The notes: a model not told the origin generated them from the letters alone. 28,891 bases of DNA from Micromonosporaceae bacterium (GCA_003543035.1 DPJL01000301.1:532-29422); one strand, 5' to 3'. Counted from the first letter of the stretch, positions 1 through 8,018 are shown. Made by a program: numbers and translations.

Positions 1-319
1 GATGCTGTTGCTGCTGCGGCCATCCGGAGCCCTGCGCGGGCGGCCTTGGGCCCTGCTGCGGCGGACGCGGCGGCTGGCCTGGCTGAGGGGGCATCCCGGC
101 GGGCGGATACGGTCCTGGCGGCCGCCCCGGGGACTGTGGCGCAGCGGTTTGATCGGCCTCCGTCGTAGGACGTTGGCCGGGCACGCCTGCCCGAGGTGCT
201 GTTGGCGTTTCGGCCCATGCCGGTGCGCCGCGCCGCTCCTCGGTACGCTCGTCCGCCACTCTTGCCTCGCTGCTGTCCAAATTGCCTGTCCCGATGCTAT
301 GCGAAACGGGTAAGGTCAC
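1..319 (-). CDS. N-terminal part of an unknown Pro/Gln-rich protein (runs off the left edge)
   Basis: The minus strand is open without a stop from a GTG at 319 to the window edge, about 106 codons. A TTG at 280 is an alternative start, with a GGGACAGG-like stretch just upstream. The first 40 residues are charged (Glu, Arg, Asp); the rest is dominated by Pro, Gln and Gly in short irregular runs and ends in PQQQQH. Such low-complexity N-termini are common in actinobacterial membrane proteins, where a folded or membrane part follows, but that part lies outside the window. The composition makes sense in this frame, whereas the competing plus-strand frame reads as Arg/Leu/Trp-rich noise. It is transcribed divergently from the ABC-2 exporter. 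I do not recognise the family. Confidence 0.5.
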   Translation of the reverse strand, partial: MTLPVSHSIGTGNLDSSEARVADERTEERRGAPAWAETPTAPRAGVPGQRPTTEADQTAAPQSPGRPPGPYPPAGMPPQPGQPPRPPQQGPRPPAQGSGWPQQQQH

Positions 320-372
320 CCGACTCGTCAGCTTCGGCGGAAAAAGATGCGGTGCGAGAGGAGGGTACTCAC

Positions 373-1224
373 GTGGGCATAGTCACCGCCACTGCGGATC
401 GCGTCACAATCCGAAACTTCGCCGAGCTCGCCTCCCTAACCGGGGCAATTGCCGCATCTGGCTTCAGGAGATTCGCGACATATCGGCAAGCGACCATCGC
501 CTCGCTCTTCACCAACATCATGTTCGGGTTCATGCGCAGCTATGTCTTGCTAGCCGTGACTGCGTTTGGTGGCGTCGTCGCGGGCTACAGCGGGCCGCAA
601 TTGGCCGCCTACGTCTGGGCCGGGCAAGGCCTACTTGGCGTCGTGATGCTCTGGGGCTGGACCGATCTGGCCGACCGGATCCGCTCCGGCGACGTCGTCA
701 CGGATCTACTTCGGCCGATCCATCCGGTGCTCAACTATCTCGCGGCGGATCTGGGCCGGGCCGGCTACGCCATGATCTTCAGGTTCATCCCGCCGATGGC
801 GGTCGGATACCTGTTCTTCGACATGTATGTCCCCGGGGACCTGGTCACCTACCCACTCTTTCTGCTCTCCACCCTGCTCGCCGTGATCATTTGCTTCTGC
901 TGCCGGTACCTGGTCAACGCCAGCGCATTCTGGTTGCTTGACCATCGAGGCGTGAGCATGACCTGGCTGTTCCTATCCGGAATGCTGGGCGGGCTTTACT
1001 TCCCGATCAGGTTTCTGCCCGACTGGGCCGCAGCGTTGATCTGGTTCGGCACCCCCGGCCCGTCGCTGTTCCAGGCACCGATGGACATCCTGGTCGAGCG
1101 CGATGCGGTGGCGATCCGATTCGGCATCATCGGCATTCAGATCGTCTGGATGGTGGTGCTGTTGTGGTTGTGCCGGCTCGTGCAACGCCGGGCGGAACGC
1201 AAGATGGTGATCCAGGGTGGGTGA
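373..1224 (+). CDS. ABC-2 family transporter permease, first subunit
   Basis: A 283-residue integral membrane protein with about six hydrophobic segments. The start is the GTG at 373, because GAGGAGGG lies seven bases upstream; in-frame codons further upstream have no such signal. The C-terminal half contains a GTPGPSLFQAPMDILVE stretch that I associate with the ABC2_membrane_6 (PF06182) type of exporter permease, usually encoded as two different permeases plus one ATPase. That is the arrangement here: the next permease starts eight bases before this stop codon and the ATPase follows. The two permeases probably form a heterodimeric channel in the cytoplasmic membrane. The substrate cannot be read from the sequence; export of a lipid, glycan or drug would all fit. 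Confidence 0.85.
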   Translation: MGIVTATADRVTIRNFAELASLTGAIAASGFRRFATYRQATIASLFTNIMFGFMRSYVLLAVTAFGGVVAGYSGPQLAAYVWAGQGLLGVVMLWGWTDLADRIRSGDVVTDLLRPIHPVLNYLAADLGRAGYAMIFRFIPPMAVGYLFFDMYVPGDLVTYPLFLLSTLLAVIICFCCRYLVNASAFWLLDHRGVSMTWLFLSGMLGGLYFPIRFLPDWAAALIWFGTPGPSLFQAPMDILVERDAVAIRFGIIGIQIVWMVVLLWLCRLVQRRAERKMVIQGG

Positions 1225-2020
1225 AACCCTTCGCCTCTATGCCCGGCTGGTCGGCGCTCAGGGCCGGGGACAGGCTTCCTATCGGGTGAGCTTCTGGCTC
1301 GATCTGGCCGGAAACTCGATCATCGTCGGCGCCGACATGCTCACCGTTCTCGTGATCTATTCCCGGGTACCCTCCCTCGGCGGTTTCTCGGTCAAGGAAA
1401 CGCTGGTCCTGTTCGGCCTCGCGCTAACTGCTTTCTCGCTGGCGGATCTCGTCGTGGGCAACATCGAGCGGATGCGCACCTACATCCGGATGGGAACGCT
1501 TGACTCCGTGCTGATCCGGCCGCTCGGCGTACTGCCTCAACTTCTCGCGCTGGACGTGGGCTTTCGCCGGGTGGGTCGCGTGATCTATGCGATCGCGATT
1601 CTCGTGGTAGCACTGTCCATTGCGGACATTGCCTGGACTCCCGGCCGGGTTCTGCTCGCCATCGGGGCACCAATTTTCGGAGCTCTCTTCTTCTGCGCGT
1701 TCTTCGTCGCCACCGCGACCGTGGCCTTCTGGTGGGTCGAGTCCGGCGAGCTGGCGAACGCGTTGACCTACGGCGGCCGGGATTTCACCTCCTATCCGAT
1801 CACTGTCTACAGTGGATGGTTCCGCAAGATCTTCGCCTTCGGGCTGGGCTTCGCCTTCGTCGCGTACTACCCGGGCCTCGCGCTGCTGGGCCGTCCCGAT
1901 CCGCTCGGCGGGCCACTCTGGCTCGGCTGGGCGAGCCCGCTCGTAGCACTGGCCGCTGCCTTCCTGGCGGCGGCGATCTGGCGCACCGGCGTCCGTCACT
2001 ACAGGAGCACAGGATCGTGA
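1217..2020 (+). CDS. ABC-2 family transporter permease, second subunit
   Basis: A 267-residue membrane protein with about six hydrophobic segments, similar in plan to the preceding permease but different in sequence. It starts at a GTG that overlaps the end of the upstream gene by eight bases, so translation is probably coupled. Its own stop overlaps the start of the ATPase gene by four bases (GTGA). A soluble, charged stretch around residues 85-115 (IERMRTYIRMGTLDSVLIRP) resembles the coupling-helix region that contacts the ATPase in this permease family. With its neighbours it makes one exporter with a heterodimeric membrane part. The substrate is unknown. Confidence 0.85.
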   Translation: MGETLRLYARLVGAQGRGQASYRVSFWLDLAGNSIIVGADMLTVLVIYSRVPSLGGFSVKETLVLFGLALTAFSLADLVVGNIERMRTYIRMGTLDSVLIRPLGVLPQLLALDVGFRRVGRVIYAIAILVVALSIADIAWTPGRVLLAIGAPIFGALFFCAFFVATATVAFWWVESGELANALTYGGRDFTSYPITVYSGWFRKIFAFGLGFAFVAYYPGLALLGRPDPLGGPLWLGWASPLVALAAAFLAAAIWRTGVRHYRSTGS

Positions 2021-2973
2021 AGGTCATCGAGGCAAGGAACCTGCGCAAGGAGTTCGTCGTCCGGGTGCGCAAAACCATGCTGCGCCGGGAAAAGCGAGTG
2101 GTGGCCGCGGTCGACGGGGTGGACCTGAGCGTCGAACGCGGCGAGATGCTCGGTTATCTGGGCCCCAACGGCGCCGGCAAATCCACCACGCTCAAGATGC
2201 TCACCGGCGTGCTCACGCCATCGGGCGGGGAGGCGCGAGTGTGCGGCCTCACCCCGGTGCCGCAACGGGTCAAGCTCGCTCGCCGGATCGGAGTCGTCTT
2301 TGGACAGCGCTCACAGCTGTGGTGGGACCTACCGCTGCGGGACTCATTTGACCTACTTCGACATGTGTACCGAGTCCCCGCCGCGGAGCACAAAAGCCGC
2401 TTGAATCGGTGCCGGGACCTGCTCGATCTGGATTCCTTCATGGACATCCCGGTCCGCCAGCTCTCCCTCGGGCAACGAATGCGCGGCGAGTTGACCGCCT
2501 CGCTTCTGCACGGACCCGAGATCCTCTTCCTGGACGAGCCGACCATCGGGCTCGATGTGGTCAGCAAGCAGGCGGTGCGAGGCTTCCTGGCCGAGCTGGG
2601 GGAGCGTGGCGACACCACCATCGTGCTGACCACGCACGACCTGGCCGACATTGAACGGCTGTGCCGGCGCATCGTGGTCATCGATCACGGGCGGGTGGTC
2701 CACGACGGGACCATCCAGGCACTGCACGAGCGCTATGGCTCGCGCCGCCGGGTAATCGCCGATTTCGACGAGCCGATCCAGCCCGAAATCGATCTGCCGG
2801 GGGTGGAGTTGGAGTCGAGCACAGGTACCCGGCTGATATTTGCCGTTGATGAAGTTGGCCCCTTGGTGTCTCGGCTGACCACCTACGGCTCACTGCGCGA
2901 CCTGACCATTGCTGAGCCGGAGATCGAAGACGTGATCTCGCGGCTCTACCTCTCCGGTGCCGAACGAAGCTAG
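2017..2973 (+). CDS. ABC transporter ATP-binding protein of the ABC-2 exporter
   Basis: A 318-residue ATPase that powers the exporter formed with the two upstream permeases. The GTG at 2017 overlaps the previous stop by four bases, and AGGAGCACAGG lies just upstream. Visible motifs in order: Walker A GPNGAGKST at about residues 49-57, Q-loop region VVFGQRSQLWWDL, signature LSLGQRMRGE, Walker B ILFLDEPTIGLD and the switch histidine in TTHD. All catalytic residues are present, so it should be active. A C-terminal extension of about 80 residues after the nucleotide-binding domain is usual for ABC-2 partners. A basic stretch near residues 16-27, before the Walker A domain, is typical of this subgroup. 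The stop overlaps the convergent DUF3043 gene by two bases. Confidence 0.93.
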   Translation: MKVIEARNLRKEFVVRVRKTMLRREKRVVAAVDGVDLSVERGEMLGYLGPNGAGKSTTLKMLTGVLTPSGGEARVCGLTPVPQRVKLARRIGVVFGQRSQLWWDLPLRDSFDLLRHVYRVPAAEHKSRLNRCRDLLDLDSFMDIPVRQLSLGQRMRGELTASLLHGPEILFLDEPTIGLDVVSKQAVRGFLAELGERGDTTIVLTTHDLADIERLCRRIVVIDHGRVVHDGTIQALHERYGSRRRVIADFDEPIQPEIDLPGVELESSTGTRLIFAVDEVGPLVSRLTTYGSLRDLTIAEPEIEDVISRLYLSGAERS

Positions 2974-3581
2974 ATCTTCTCGCCGATGGCAACGCGCGTC
3001 TTCGGCATGCGCAGCTTGCGGAACGAGATGGCGCGCATAATGCCGTAGAAGTAAAGCGAGCCAAGCTTCTGCGTCGTCTTCGGGAAGCGCTCCTTGATGA
3101 GCTGCTTGATCTTGCGGCTGATCAGCACGCTGTCCACGATCACGGCGAAGGCGAGCAGGAACCAGATGATGTTCGCGGCCAGTGCTATCCGGGCGTCGCG
3201 GATCTGGAAGAGGAAGAGCAGCACGAAGGCGCCGGCAAAGAAATACGGCCCTACCGTGCGGCGGGAGTCGACGATGTCGCGCACCAGGGCCCGCTCCGGA
3301 CCTTTGTCGCGGGGGAGCATGTAGCGCTCGTCGCCGGCCTTCATGCCCGCATAGGCCTCGGCTCGCTCGGCCTTCTGCTTCTCGCGTGCCCGCTTGACTG
3401 CCTCACGCCTATTGGCGGGCGGCGGTGCGGCCTTGCGGCGCTGGGCTTCGGTGCGCTTCGGCGTGGCCTTGCCCTTGGCCGGGGTATGCGACCGGGAGGT
3501 GCTTACGATCTCGTCTTCCTCCACGGTCGGCGAGTCGGCCGGCAGGGAGGTCGGTTCGGTCTTCTTCGAGAACAGGGCCAC
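2970..3581 (-). CDS. DUF3043 family membrane protein
   Basis: A 203-residue protein matching from memory the actinobacterial DUF3043 family (PF11241), whose function is unknown. The first 90 residues are hydrophilic, rich in Lys, Ala, Pro and Glu, with a long basic helix-forming stretch (REAVKRAREKQKAERAEA). Two hydrophobic segments follow at roughly 111-128 and 134-152, then a basic C-terminus with LGSLYFYGIMRAISFRKLRMPK, which I take as the family hallmark. It lies 17 bases after murA on the same strand. The GTG start has no ribosome binding site but has TACCCT six bases upstream, so it may also be made from a leaderless internal transcript. Its stop overlaps the stop of the convergent ABC ATPase gene. 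Confidence 0.88.
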   Translation of the reverse strand: MALFSKKTEPTSLPADSPTVEEDEIVSTSRSHTPAKGKATPKRTEAQRRKAAPPPANRREAVKRAREKQKAERAEAYAGMKAGDERYMLPRDKGPERALVRDIVDSRRTVGPYFFAGAFVLLFLFQIRDARIALAANIIWFLLAFAVIVDSVLISRKIKQLIKERFPKTTQKLGSLYFYGIMRAISFRKLRMPKTRVAIGEKI

Positions 3582-3587
3582 GGCGCA

Positions 3588-3593
3588 AGGGTA
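3588..3593 (-). promoter_or_regulatory. -10-like hexamer for leaderless DUF3043 transcript
   Basis: TACCCT on the minus strand ends six bases before the GTG start, the spacing expected if transcription begins at the start codon. No Shine-Dalgarno sequence is present. It lies in the 17-base gap after murA. No convincing -35 element was seen. Confidence 0.35.
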
Positions 3594-3598
3594 GCGGG

Positions 3599-4924
3599 TC
3601 AGCGAGCGATGTCCGCGCCGAGGCCGGTCAGCTTGCCTTCAAAGTCCTCATAGCCGCGGTTGATCAGATCGACGCCGTGCACGTTGGACTTGCCCTCGGC
3701 CGCCAGGGCGGCGATGAGGTGGCTGAAGCCCGCCCGCAGGTCGGGGATGATCAGGTCGTGGGCGTGCAGCTTGGCCGGCCCGGCGATCACCGCGGAGTGG
3801 CGGAAACCCATCCGGCCGAAGCGGCATGGCGTGCCGCCGAGGCACTCCTGAAAGACCTGGATGTTGGCACCCATCTGGTTCAGCGCGGCGGTGTAGCCGA
3901 AGCGGTTCTCGTAAACCGTCTCGTGCACGACTGACAGCCCGTTTGCCTGGGACAGGGCCACGACAAGAGGCTGCTGCCAGTCGGTCATGAAACCGGGATG
4001 CACATCGGTTTCCAGCGCCACCGGGCTCAGATCGCCACCCGGGTGCCAGAAGCGGATGCCGCCCTCGCCCGGGGAGTCGTCCACCTCGAACTCGCCGCCG
4101 ATGGTCCGGAACGTGTTGAGGTAGGTCATCATGTCGGCCTGCCGGGCGCCCCGCACGAGGATGTCGCCCTTGGTGGCCAGGGCAGCCGACGCCCAACTGG
4201 CGGCTTCGATGCGGTCCGGGATAGGCCGGTGGGTGAAGCCGCCAAGCCTTGGCACACCTTCGATCTCGATGACCCGGTTGGTGTGCACCTTGATGATCGC
4301 GCCCATCTTCTGCAGCACGCAGATGAGGTCGATGATCTCGGGCTCGACAGCCGCGTTGCTCACCTCGGTGACGCCCTTGGCCATGACGGCGGCGAGCAGG
4401 ATCTGCTCTGTCGCACCGACGGACGGGTACTCGAGGGAGAACTTGATCCCGTGCAGGCCATCCGGAGCGGAAAGGTGCAGCCCCTCGGGCGCCTTCTCGA
4501 CCACCGCGCCGAATTGGCGCAGCGCCTCGAGGTGGAAGTCGATCGGCCGGCCGCCGATGTTGCAGCCGCCAAGCTCGGGAATGAACGCGTGCCCGAGCCG
4601 GTGCAGCAGCGGGCCACAGAGCAGGATCGGGATCCGGCTCGAACCGGCGTGCACGTTGATCTCGTCTATGCCGGCGCGCTCCACATTGGAGGGATCGAAG
4701 ATCAGCTCGCCGTGCAGCTCGCCCTTGGTCACCTTGACGCCGTGCAGCTCCAGGAGCCCGGTGACGACCTCGACATCGCGAATGCGCGGGACGTCGAACA
4801 TCCGGCTGGTGCCCTCGCCCAGGACGGTCGCGACCATGGCCTTGGAGACCAGGTTCTTCGCGCCGCGAACTCTCACCTCACCACGAAGTGGAGCTCCTCC
4901 GTTGACGACGAGCACGTCCGACAT
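3599..4924 (-). CDS. murA: UDP-N-acetylglucosamine 1-carboxyvinyltransferase
   Basis: MurA transfers enolpyruvate from phosphoenolpyruvate to UDP-GlcNAc, the first committed step of peptidoglycan synthesis in the cytoplasm. The 441-residue protein has the N-terminal RGAKN motif with Lys23 and Asn24, and the catalytic-loop cysteine at residue 121 in LGGCNIGGRPIDFH. The sequence follows the Streptomyces-type MurA as I recall it (AGSSRIPILLCGPLLHRLG, ETDVHPGFMTDWQQPLVVAL, LINRGYEDF), not the mycobacterial type, which has Asp at the catalytic position. The ATG at 4924 is chosen because GGAGGACC stands just before it; an in-frame extension to 4975 has no support. DUF3043 follows 17 bases downstream. 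Confidence 0.97.
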   Translation of the reverse strand: MSDVLVVNGGAPLRGEVRVRGAKNLVSKAMVATVLGEGTSRMFDVPRIRDVEVVTGLLELHGVKVTKGELHGELIFDPSNVERAGIDEINVHAGSSRIPILLCGPLLHRLGHAFIPELGGCNIGGRPIDFHLEALRQFGAVVEKAPEGLHLSAPDGLHGIKFSLEYPSVGATEQILLAAVMAKGVTEVSNAAVEPEIIDLICVLQKMGAIIKVHTNRVIEIEGVPRLGGFTHRPIPDRIEAASWASAALATKGDILVRGARQADMMTYLNTFRTIGGEFEVDDSPGEGGIRFWHPGGDLSPVALETDVHPGFMTDWQQPLVVALSQANGLSVVHETVYENRFGYTAALNQMGANIQVFQECLGGTPCRFGRMGFRHSAVIAGPAKLHAHDLIIPDLRAGFSHLIAALAAEGKSNVHGVDLINRGYEDFEGKLTGLGADIAR

Positions 4925-4970
4925 GCGGTCCTCCGGAGTGAATAGGTGAGATTGCGTGAGTGACCGTCGC

Positions 4971-4976
4971 AGCATA
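4971..4976 (-). promoter_or_regulatory. Candidate -10 element of murA
   Basis: TATGCT on the minus strand lies about 46 bases before the murA start, which would give a leader of roughly 40 nt carrying the GGAGGACC ribosome binding site. A weak TTCCGT stands 17 bases upstream of it as a possible -35. Confidence 0.4.
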
Positions 4977-5007
4977 GCCCTGAGTGAGGTGTGACGGAAC
5001 GCACGTT

Positions 5008-5052
5008 AGAAAAATTGCTACGGGGTGGCGCGAATCGGGCGCCCCCCATAGC
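5008..5052 (-). terminator. Intrinsic terminator of nadA
   Basis: Read on the minus strand, a GCTATGGGGGGCGC arm and a GCGCCACCCCGTAGC arm form a strong hairpin with one mismatch and a short loop, followed by AATTTTTCT. The hairpin plus T-run immediately downstream of the nadA stop is a classical factor-independent terminator. It separates nadA from murA. Confidence 0.8.
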
Positions 5053-5069
5053 AGAACGTAATTATTTGC

Positions 5070-6224
5070 CTACGGCAGAGCCAGCATTTGATCGAGGGCG
5101 ACGCGGGCGTGGTGTGCGGTGTCGGCGTCCACCGTGATCTGGTTGGGCACCCGGCCCGCGACCAGCTCTTCCAGTGCCCACACCAGGTGTGGGAGATCGA
5201 TCCGATTCATCGTCGAGCAGTAGCAGACCGTCTTGTCCAGGAACATGACCTGCTTGTCCGGGTGTGCGTCGGCGAGCCGGCGCACGAGGTTGAGCTCGGT
5301 GCCGACGGCCCAGGCCGAGCCGGGCTCTGCCGCGTCCAGCGTCTTGATGATGTACTCCGTCGAGCCGACATAGTCCGCGGCGGTGACGACTTCGTGGCGA
5401 CACTCAGGATGTACGAGCACGTTGACGCCGGGCACCTTCTCACGAACTGCCTCGACACACTCCAGCGTGAAACGCCCGTGCACTGAACAGTGCCCGCGCC
5501 ACAGGATCATCTTTGCTTCCTGCAGCTGCTGGTTAGTGAGGCCGCCATTGGGCTTGTGCGGGTCGTACAGCACGCAGTCGTCGAGGGAGAAACCCATCTC
5601 CAGCACTGCGGTATTGCGGCCAAGGTGCTGATCGGGAAGGAAGAGCACCTTCTCGCCGCGCGAGAAAGCCCAGTCGAGTGCGCGCTTGGCGTTGGACGAG
5701 GTGCACACCACACCCTTGTTGCGGCCGACGAAGCCCTTGATGTCGGCCGAGGAGTTCATGTAAGTGACCGGGATGGTTGACTCCGCTATCCCGGCGTCCT
5801 GCAACGCATCCCAGCACTGCTCGACCTGCTCGAGCACGGCCATGTCGGCCATGGAACAACCCGCGGCCAGATCGGGCAGGATCACGCGCTGGCTCGCCGA
5901 GGTGAGGATGTCGGCCGACTCGGCCATGAAGTGCACGCCACAGAAGACGATGAACTCCGCGTCGGGGCGGGCAGCTGCCTCTTTGGCCAGCTTGAAGGAG
6001 TCGCCGGTGACGTCGGCGAATTGGATGACCTCATCGCGCTGATAGTGGTGGCCGAGCACGAAGACCCGGTCGCCGAGCGCGGCTTTGGCCGCCTTGGCTC
6101 GCTCGACCAGGCCGGGGTCGCTCGGCGCGGGCAGATCGCCCGGACAGTCGACACCTCGCTCCGAGCCGGCGTCCTTGCCGCGGCCCAGAAGAAGCAATAC
6201 GGGAGCAGTCACGCCCTCCATCAT
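5070..6224 (-). CDS. nadA: Quinolinate synthase A
   Basis: NadA condenses iminoaspartate with dihydroxyacetone phosphate to make quinolinate, a precursor of NAD, using a [4Fe-4S] cluster. The 384-residue protein is the Streptomyces-like long form (compare SERGVDCPGDLP near the N-terminus). Likely cluster ligands are Cys95 in FCGVHFMAES, Cys246 in WRGHCSVHGRF and Cys336 in VCYCSTMNRID. Substrate-site motifs such as LGHHYQRDEV and FLPDQHLGRNT are present. The start is one of two adjacent ATG codons at 6224/6221, directly behind a run of G; the open frame continues far upstream but only antisense to glycerate kinase. nadB and nadC are not in this window. It is divergent from the glycerate kinase gene. 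Confidence 0.95.
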   Translation of the reverse strand: MMEGVTAPVLLLLGRGKDAGSERGVDCPGDLPAPSDPGLVERAKAAKAALGDRVFVLGHHYQRDEVIQFADVTGDSFKLAKEAAARPDAEFIVFCGVHFMAESADILTSASQRVILPDLAAGCSMADMAVLEQVEQCWDALQDAGIAESTIPVTYMNSSADIKGFVGRNKGVVCTSSNAKRALDWAFSRGEKVLFLPDQHLGRNTAVLEMGFSLDDCVLYDPHKPNGGLTNQQLQEAKMILWRGHCSVHGRFTLECVEAVREKVPGVNVLVHPECRHEVVTAADYVGSTEYIIKTLDAAEPGSAWAVGTELNLVRRLADAHPDKQVMFLDKTVCYCSTMNRIDLPHLVWALEELVAGRVPNQITVDADTAHHARVALDQMLALP

Positions 6225-6272
6225 CCCCCCGCGTAACGTCCACACCACTGTGGGCTGGCACACTGCCAATCC

Positions 6273-7421
6273 ATGCGAGTGGTGATCTGCCCGGACAAGT
6301 TCGCGGGAACGCTGAGCGCGGTGGAGGCGGCACACGCGATCGCTGAGGGCTGGAGGTCGGTGGCGCCCGATGACGAGCTGATCATCCGGCCGGTGGCAGA
6401 TGGCGGCCCAGGGTTCCTTGAGGTGTTGCACGCTTCGCTGCCCGGCTCGCAGTTGGTCGGCGTGCCCACCACGGATCCGCTTGGCCGGCCCGTGCCCGGC
6501 CAAGTGCTGCGAAGTGGTGAAACGGCTTACATCGAGAGCGCACAGGCCTGCGGGCTGCACCTGTTGGCGCCTGACGAGCGCGACCCCAAGGTCACTACCT
6601 CCTTCGGCTTGGGCGCGTTGGTCAACGCTGCCCACGGCGCCAAGAAGATCGTCATCGGCCTGGGCGGATCCGGCACCAACGATGCAGGCGCCGGAATGCT
6701 TGCGGGCCTTGGCCTCACACCCGTCGACGCGGCCGGTAACCCACTCCCACCCGGCGGGGCTGCCTTGCGCAACTCCACAGGAGTTGCGGTTATGGACACC
6801 GCGAAAACAGCAACTCCTGTGGAGTTGCGACCGTGGGGCAGGGGAGTGGAACTGATTGGGGCGTCTGATGTGGACAATCCGTTGACCGGGCCGCATGGGG
6901 CGTCCGCCGTCTACGGTCCGCAGAAGGGGGCGACACCGTCCGATGTGGAGCTGCTGGATGCGGCGCTCGCCAATTGGGCAGCGATTCTGGAGCGGGATCT
7001 GCCCGGGTGCCCCTCTCGTTTAGCTGAACAGAAGGGCGCCGGGGCAGCGGGCGGGCTTGGCGCAGCGCTGCTTGCGTTGGGCGGGAAGATCATTTCCGGC
7101 ATTGATCTGGTACTCGATGAGACTGGTTTCGATTTGGAAAACGCCGGCCTGGTGATTACCGGCGAGGGTTCGTTCGATCATCAGTCGTTGCGGGGGAAGG
7201 TCATCGCCGGGGTTGCCGGAGCGGCGCGGGATCACGGTGTGCCATGTGCGGTCCTGGCCGGGCGGGTGACGACGGGCCGGCGGGAACAGGGTGCCGCTGG
7301 AGTCACCGAAGCGCATTCGCTTGTTGATCACTTTGGTGATGTGACTCGAGCCATGGCGGAGCCCGCGAGAGGATTGCGGGAGCTCAGTGCCCGATTGGCC
7401 GGGCAATACTCGCGGAGGTAG
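6273..7421 (+). CDS. glxK: Glycerate kinase
   Basis: This 382-residue protein belongs to the glycerate kinase type 1 family (GlxK/GarK, PF02595), which phosphorylates D-glycerate with ATP in the cytoplasm. Family motifs are easy to see: CPDKFAGTLSAVEAA at the start, VADGGPGFLEVL, GLGGSGTNDAGAGMLAGLG, GASDVDNPLTGPHGASAVYGPQKGA, GAAGGLGAALLALGG and ITGEGSFDHQSLRGK. In many family members the VADGGPG motif reads ADGGEG, so one residue differs. The ATG at 6273 has no clear Shine-Dalgarno sequence. The start is 48 bases from the divergent nadA start. Residues 166-186 (NSTGVAV to TPVELR) are encoded by a nested palindrome that lies in a variable linker and looks like an inserted sequence; it keeps the frame. 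Confidence 0.93.
   Translation: MRVVICPDKFAGTLSAVEAAHAIAEGWRSVAPDDELIIRPVADGGPGFLEVLHASLPGSQLVGVPTTDPLGRPVPGQVLRSGETAYIESAQACGLHLLAPDERDPKVTTSFGLGALVNAAHGAKKIVIGLGGSGTNDAGAGMLAGLGLTPVDAAGNPLPPGGAALRNSTGVAVMDTAKTATPVELRPWGRGVELIGASDVDNPLTGPHGASAVYGPQKGATPSDVELLDAALANWAAILERDLPGCPSRLAEQKGAGAAGGLGAALLALGGKIISGIDLVLDETGFDLENAGLVITGEGSFDHQSLRGKVIAGVAGAARDHGVPCAVLAGRVTTGRREQGAAGVTEAHSLVDHFGDVTRAMAEPARGLRELSARLAGQYSRR
6768..6829 (+). repeat. Nested palindrome inside the glycerate kinase gene
   Basis: Two arms of 20 bases at 6768-6787 and 6810-6829 are perfect reverse complements around a 22-base spacer. Each arm is itself a hairpin: GCAACTCC-ACA-GGAGTTGC on the left and GCAACTCC-TGT-GGAGTTGC on the right. 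The octamer GCAACTCC or its complement thus occurs four times in 62 bases. The whole remains in frame with the kinase. No further copy was found in the window. Confidence 0.85.
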
Positions 7422-7557
7422 GCCGACGGCCGTGGACCAGCGTGGCGAGGATCACGGCTGGCACGCGGACGGATCGCGGGCAAACTCGGGAATCAGGCCT
7501 AAGTGAGCTAGCGTTACGAGGTACGACGGATCTGGCACACGTAGCTGGGAGCGATAA
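7422..7557. other. Intergenic spacer between glycerate kinase and the Fe-S carrier gene
   Basis: No gene or convincing hairpin is visible in these 136 bases. TAGCGT near 7509-7514 is a possible -10 for the downstream Fe-S carrier gene, without a recognisable -35. Confidence 0.3.
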
Positions 7558-7908
7558 GTGACCACCGAAACCACCACCGACACGACCGGCATCAATCTCA
7601 CCGAGGTTGCCGCGGTCAAGGTCAAGGCCCTGCTCGAGCAGGAAGGCCGCGACGACCTGCGCCTGCGGGTTGCTGTGCAGCCGGGTGGCTGCTCGGGCCT
7701 GCGTTACCAGCTGTTCTTCGACGAGCGTGACCTTGATGGTGACGTGGTCAAGGACTTCGGCGGCGTTGGCGTTGTGGTCGACCGGATGAGCGCTCCGTAC
7801 CTTATGGGCGCGACGATCGACTTCGCCGACCGGATCGACGCACAGGGCTTCACCATCGACAACCCGAACGCGGGCGGCAGCTGCGCGTGCGGGGATTCGT
7901 TCCACTGA
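7558..7908 (+). CDS. erpA: Iron-sulfur cluster insertion protein, ErpA/IscA family
   Basis: A 116-residue A-type carrier that accepts Fe-S clusters and passes them to target enzymes. The three conserved cysteines are present: one in QPGGCSGLRY and two in the C-terminal GGSCACGDSF. The Thr-rich first ten residues are a short non-conserved extension. The GTG start is preceded by GGGAG at a spacing of about seven bases. Actinobacteria encode this protein next to the adenosine kinase and respiratory genes (Rv2204c in M. tuberculosis, from memory), and the adenosine kinase gene follows here. Possible clients encoded nearby are NadA and the Rieske protein QcrA; that link is inference. A GC-rich hairpin follows the gene. 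Confidence 0.93.
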   Translation: MTTETTTDTTGINLTEVAAVKVKALLEQEGRDDLRLRVAVQPGGCSGLRYQLFFDERDLDGDVVKDFGGVGVVVDRMSAPYLMGATIDFADRIDAQGFTIDNPNAGGSCACGDSFH

Positions 7909-7946
7909 GCCGAAGTCCACTGACGCTTAGTCGATAGACCTCTGAC

Positions 7947-7972
7947 GGGGCCACTCTTGCTAGGGTGGCCCC
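7947..7972 (+). terminator. Probable terminator hairpin after erpA
   Basis: GGGGCCAC and GTGGCCCC form a perfect 8-bp stem around a 10-base loop, followed by a T-rich but interrupted tract (GTTGTCTGTGTCCGTTTCTC). It ends 46 bases before the adenosine kinase start. TAGGGT within the loop and right arm could instead be a -10 element for that gene. Confidence 0.55.
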
Positions 7973-8018
7973 GTTGTCTGTGTCCGTTTCTCTGTCCCCA
8001 CGACCCCCCGAGGCCTCC

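Noticed and set aside
2..313. Plus-strand 103-residue open frame at the left end
   Set aside because: Arg/Leu/Trp-rich without any domain; the opposite strand gives a more sensible Pro/Gln-rich protein and the frame has no ribosome binding site.
6225..6896. Upstream extension of nadA
   Set aside because: Antisense to glycerate kinase; NadA similarity begins at the ATG pair at 6224/6221.
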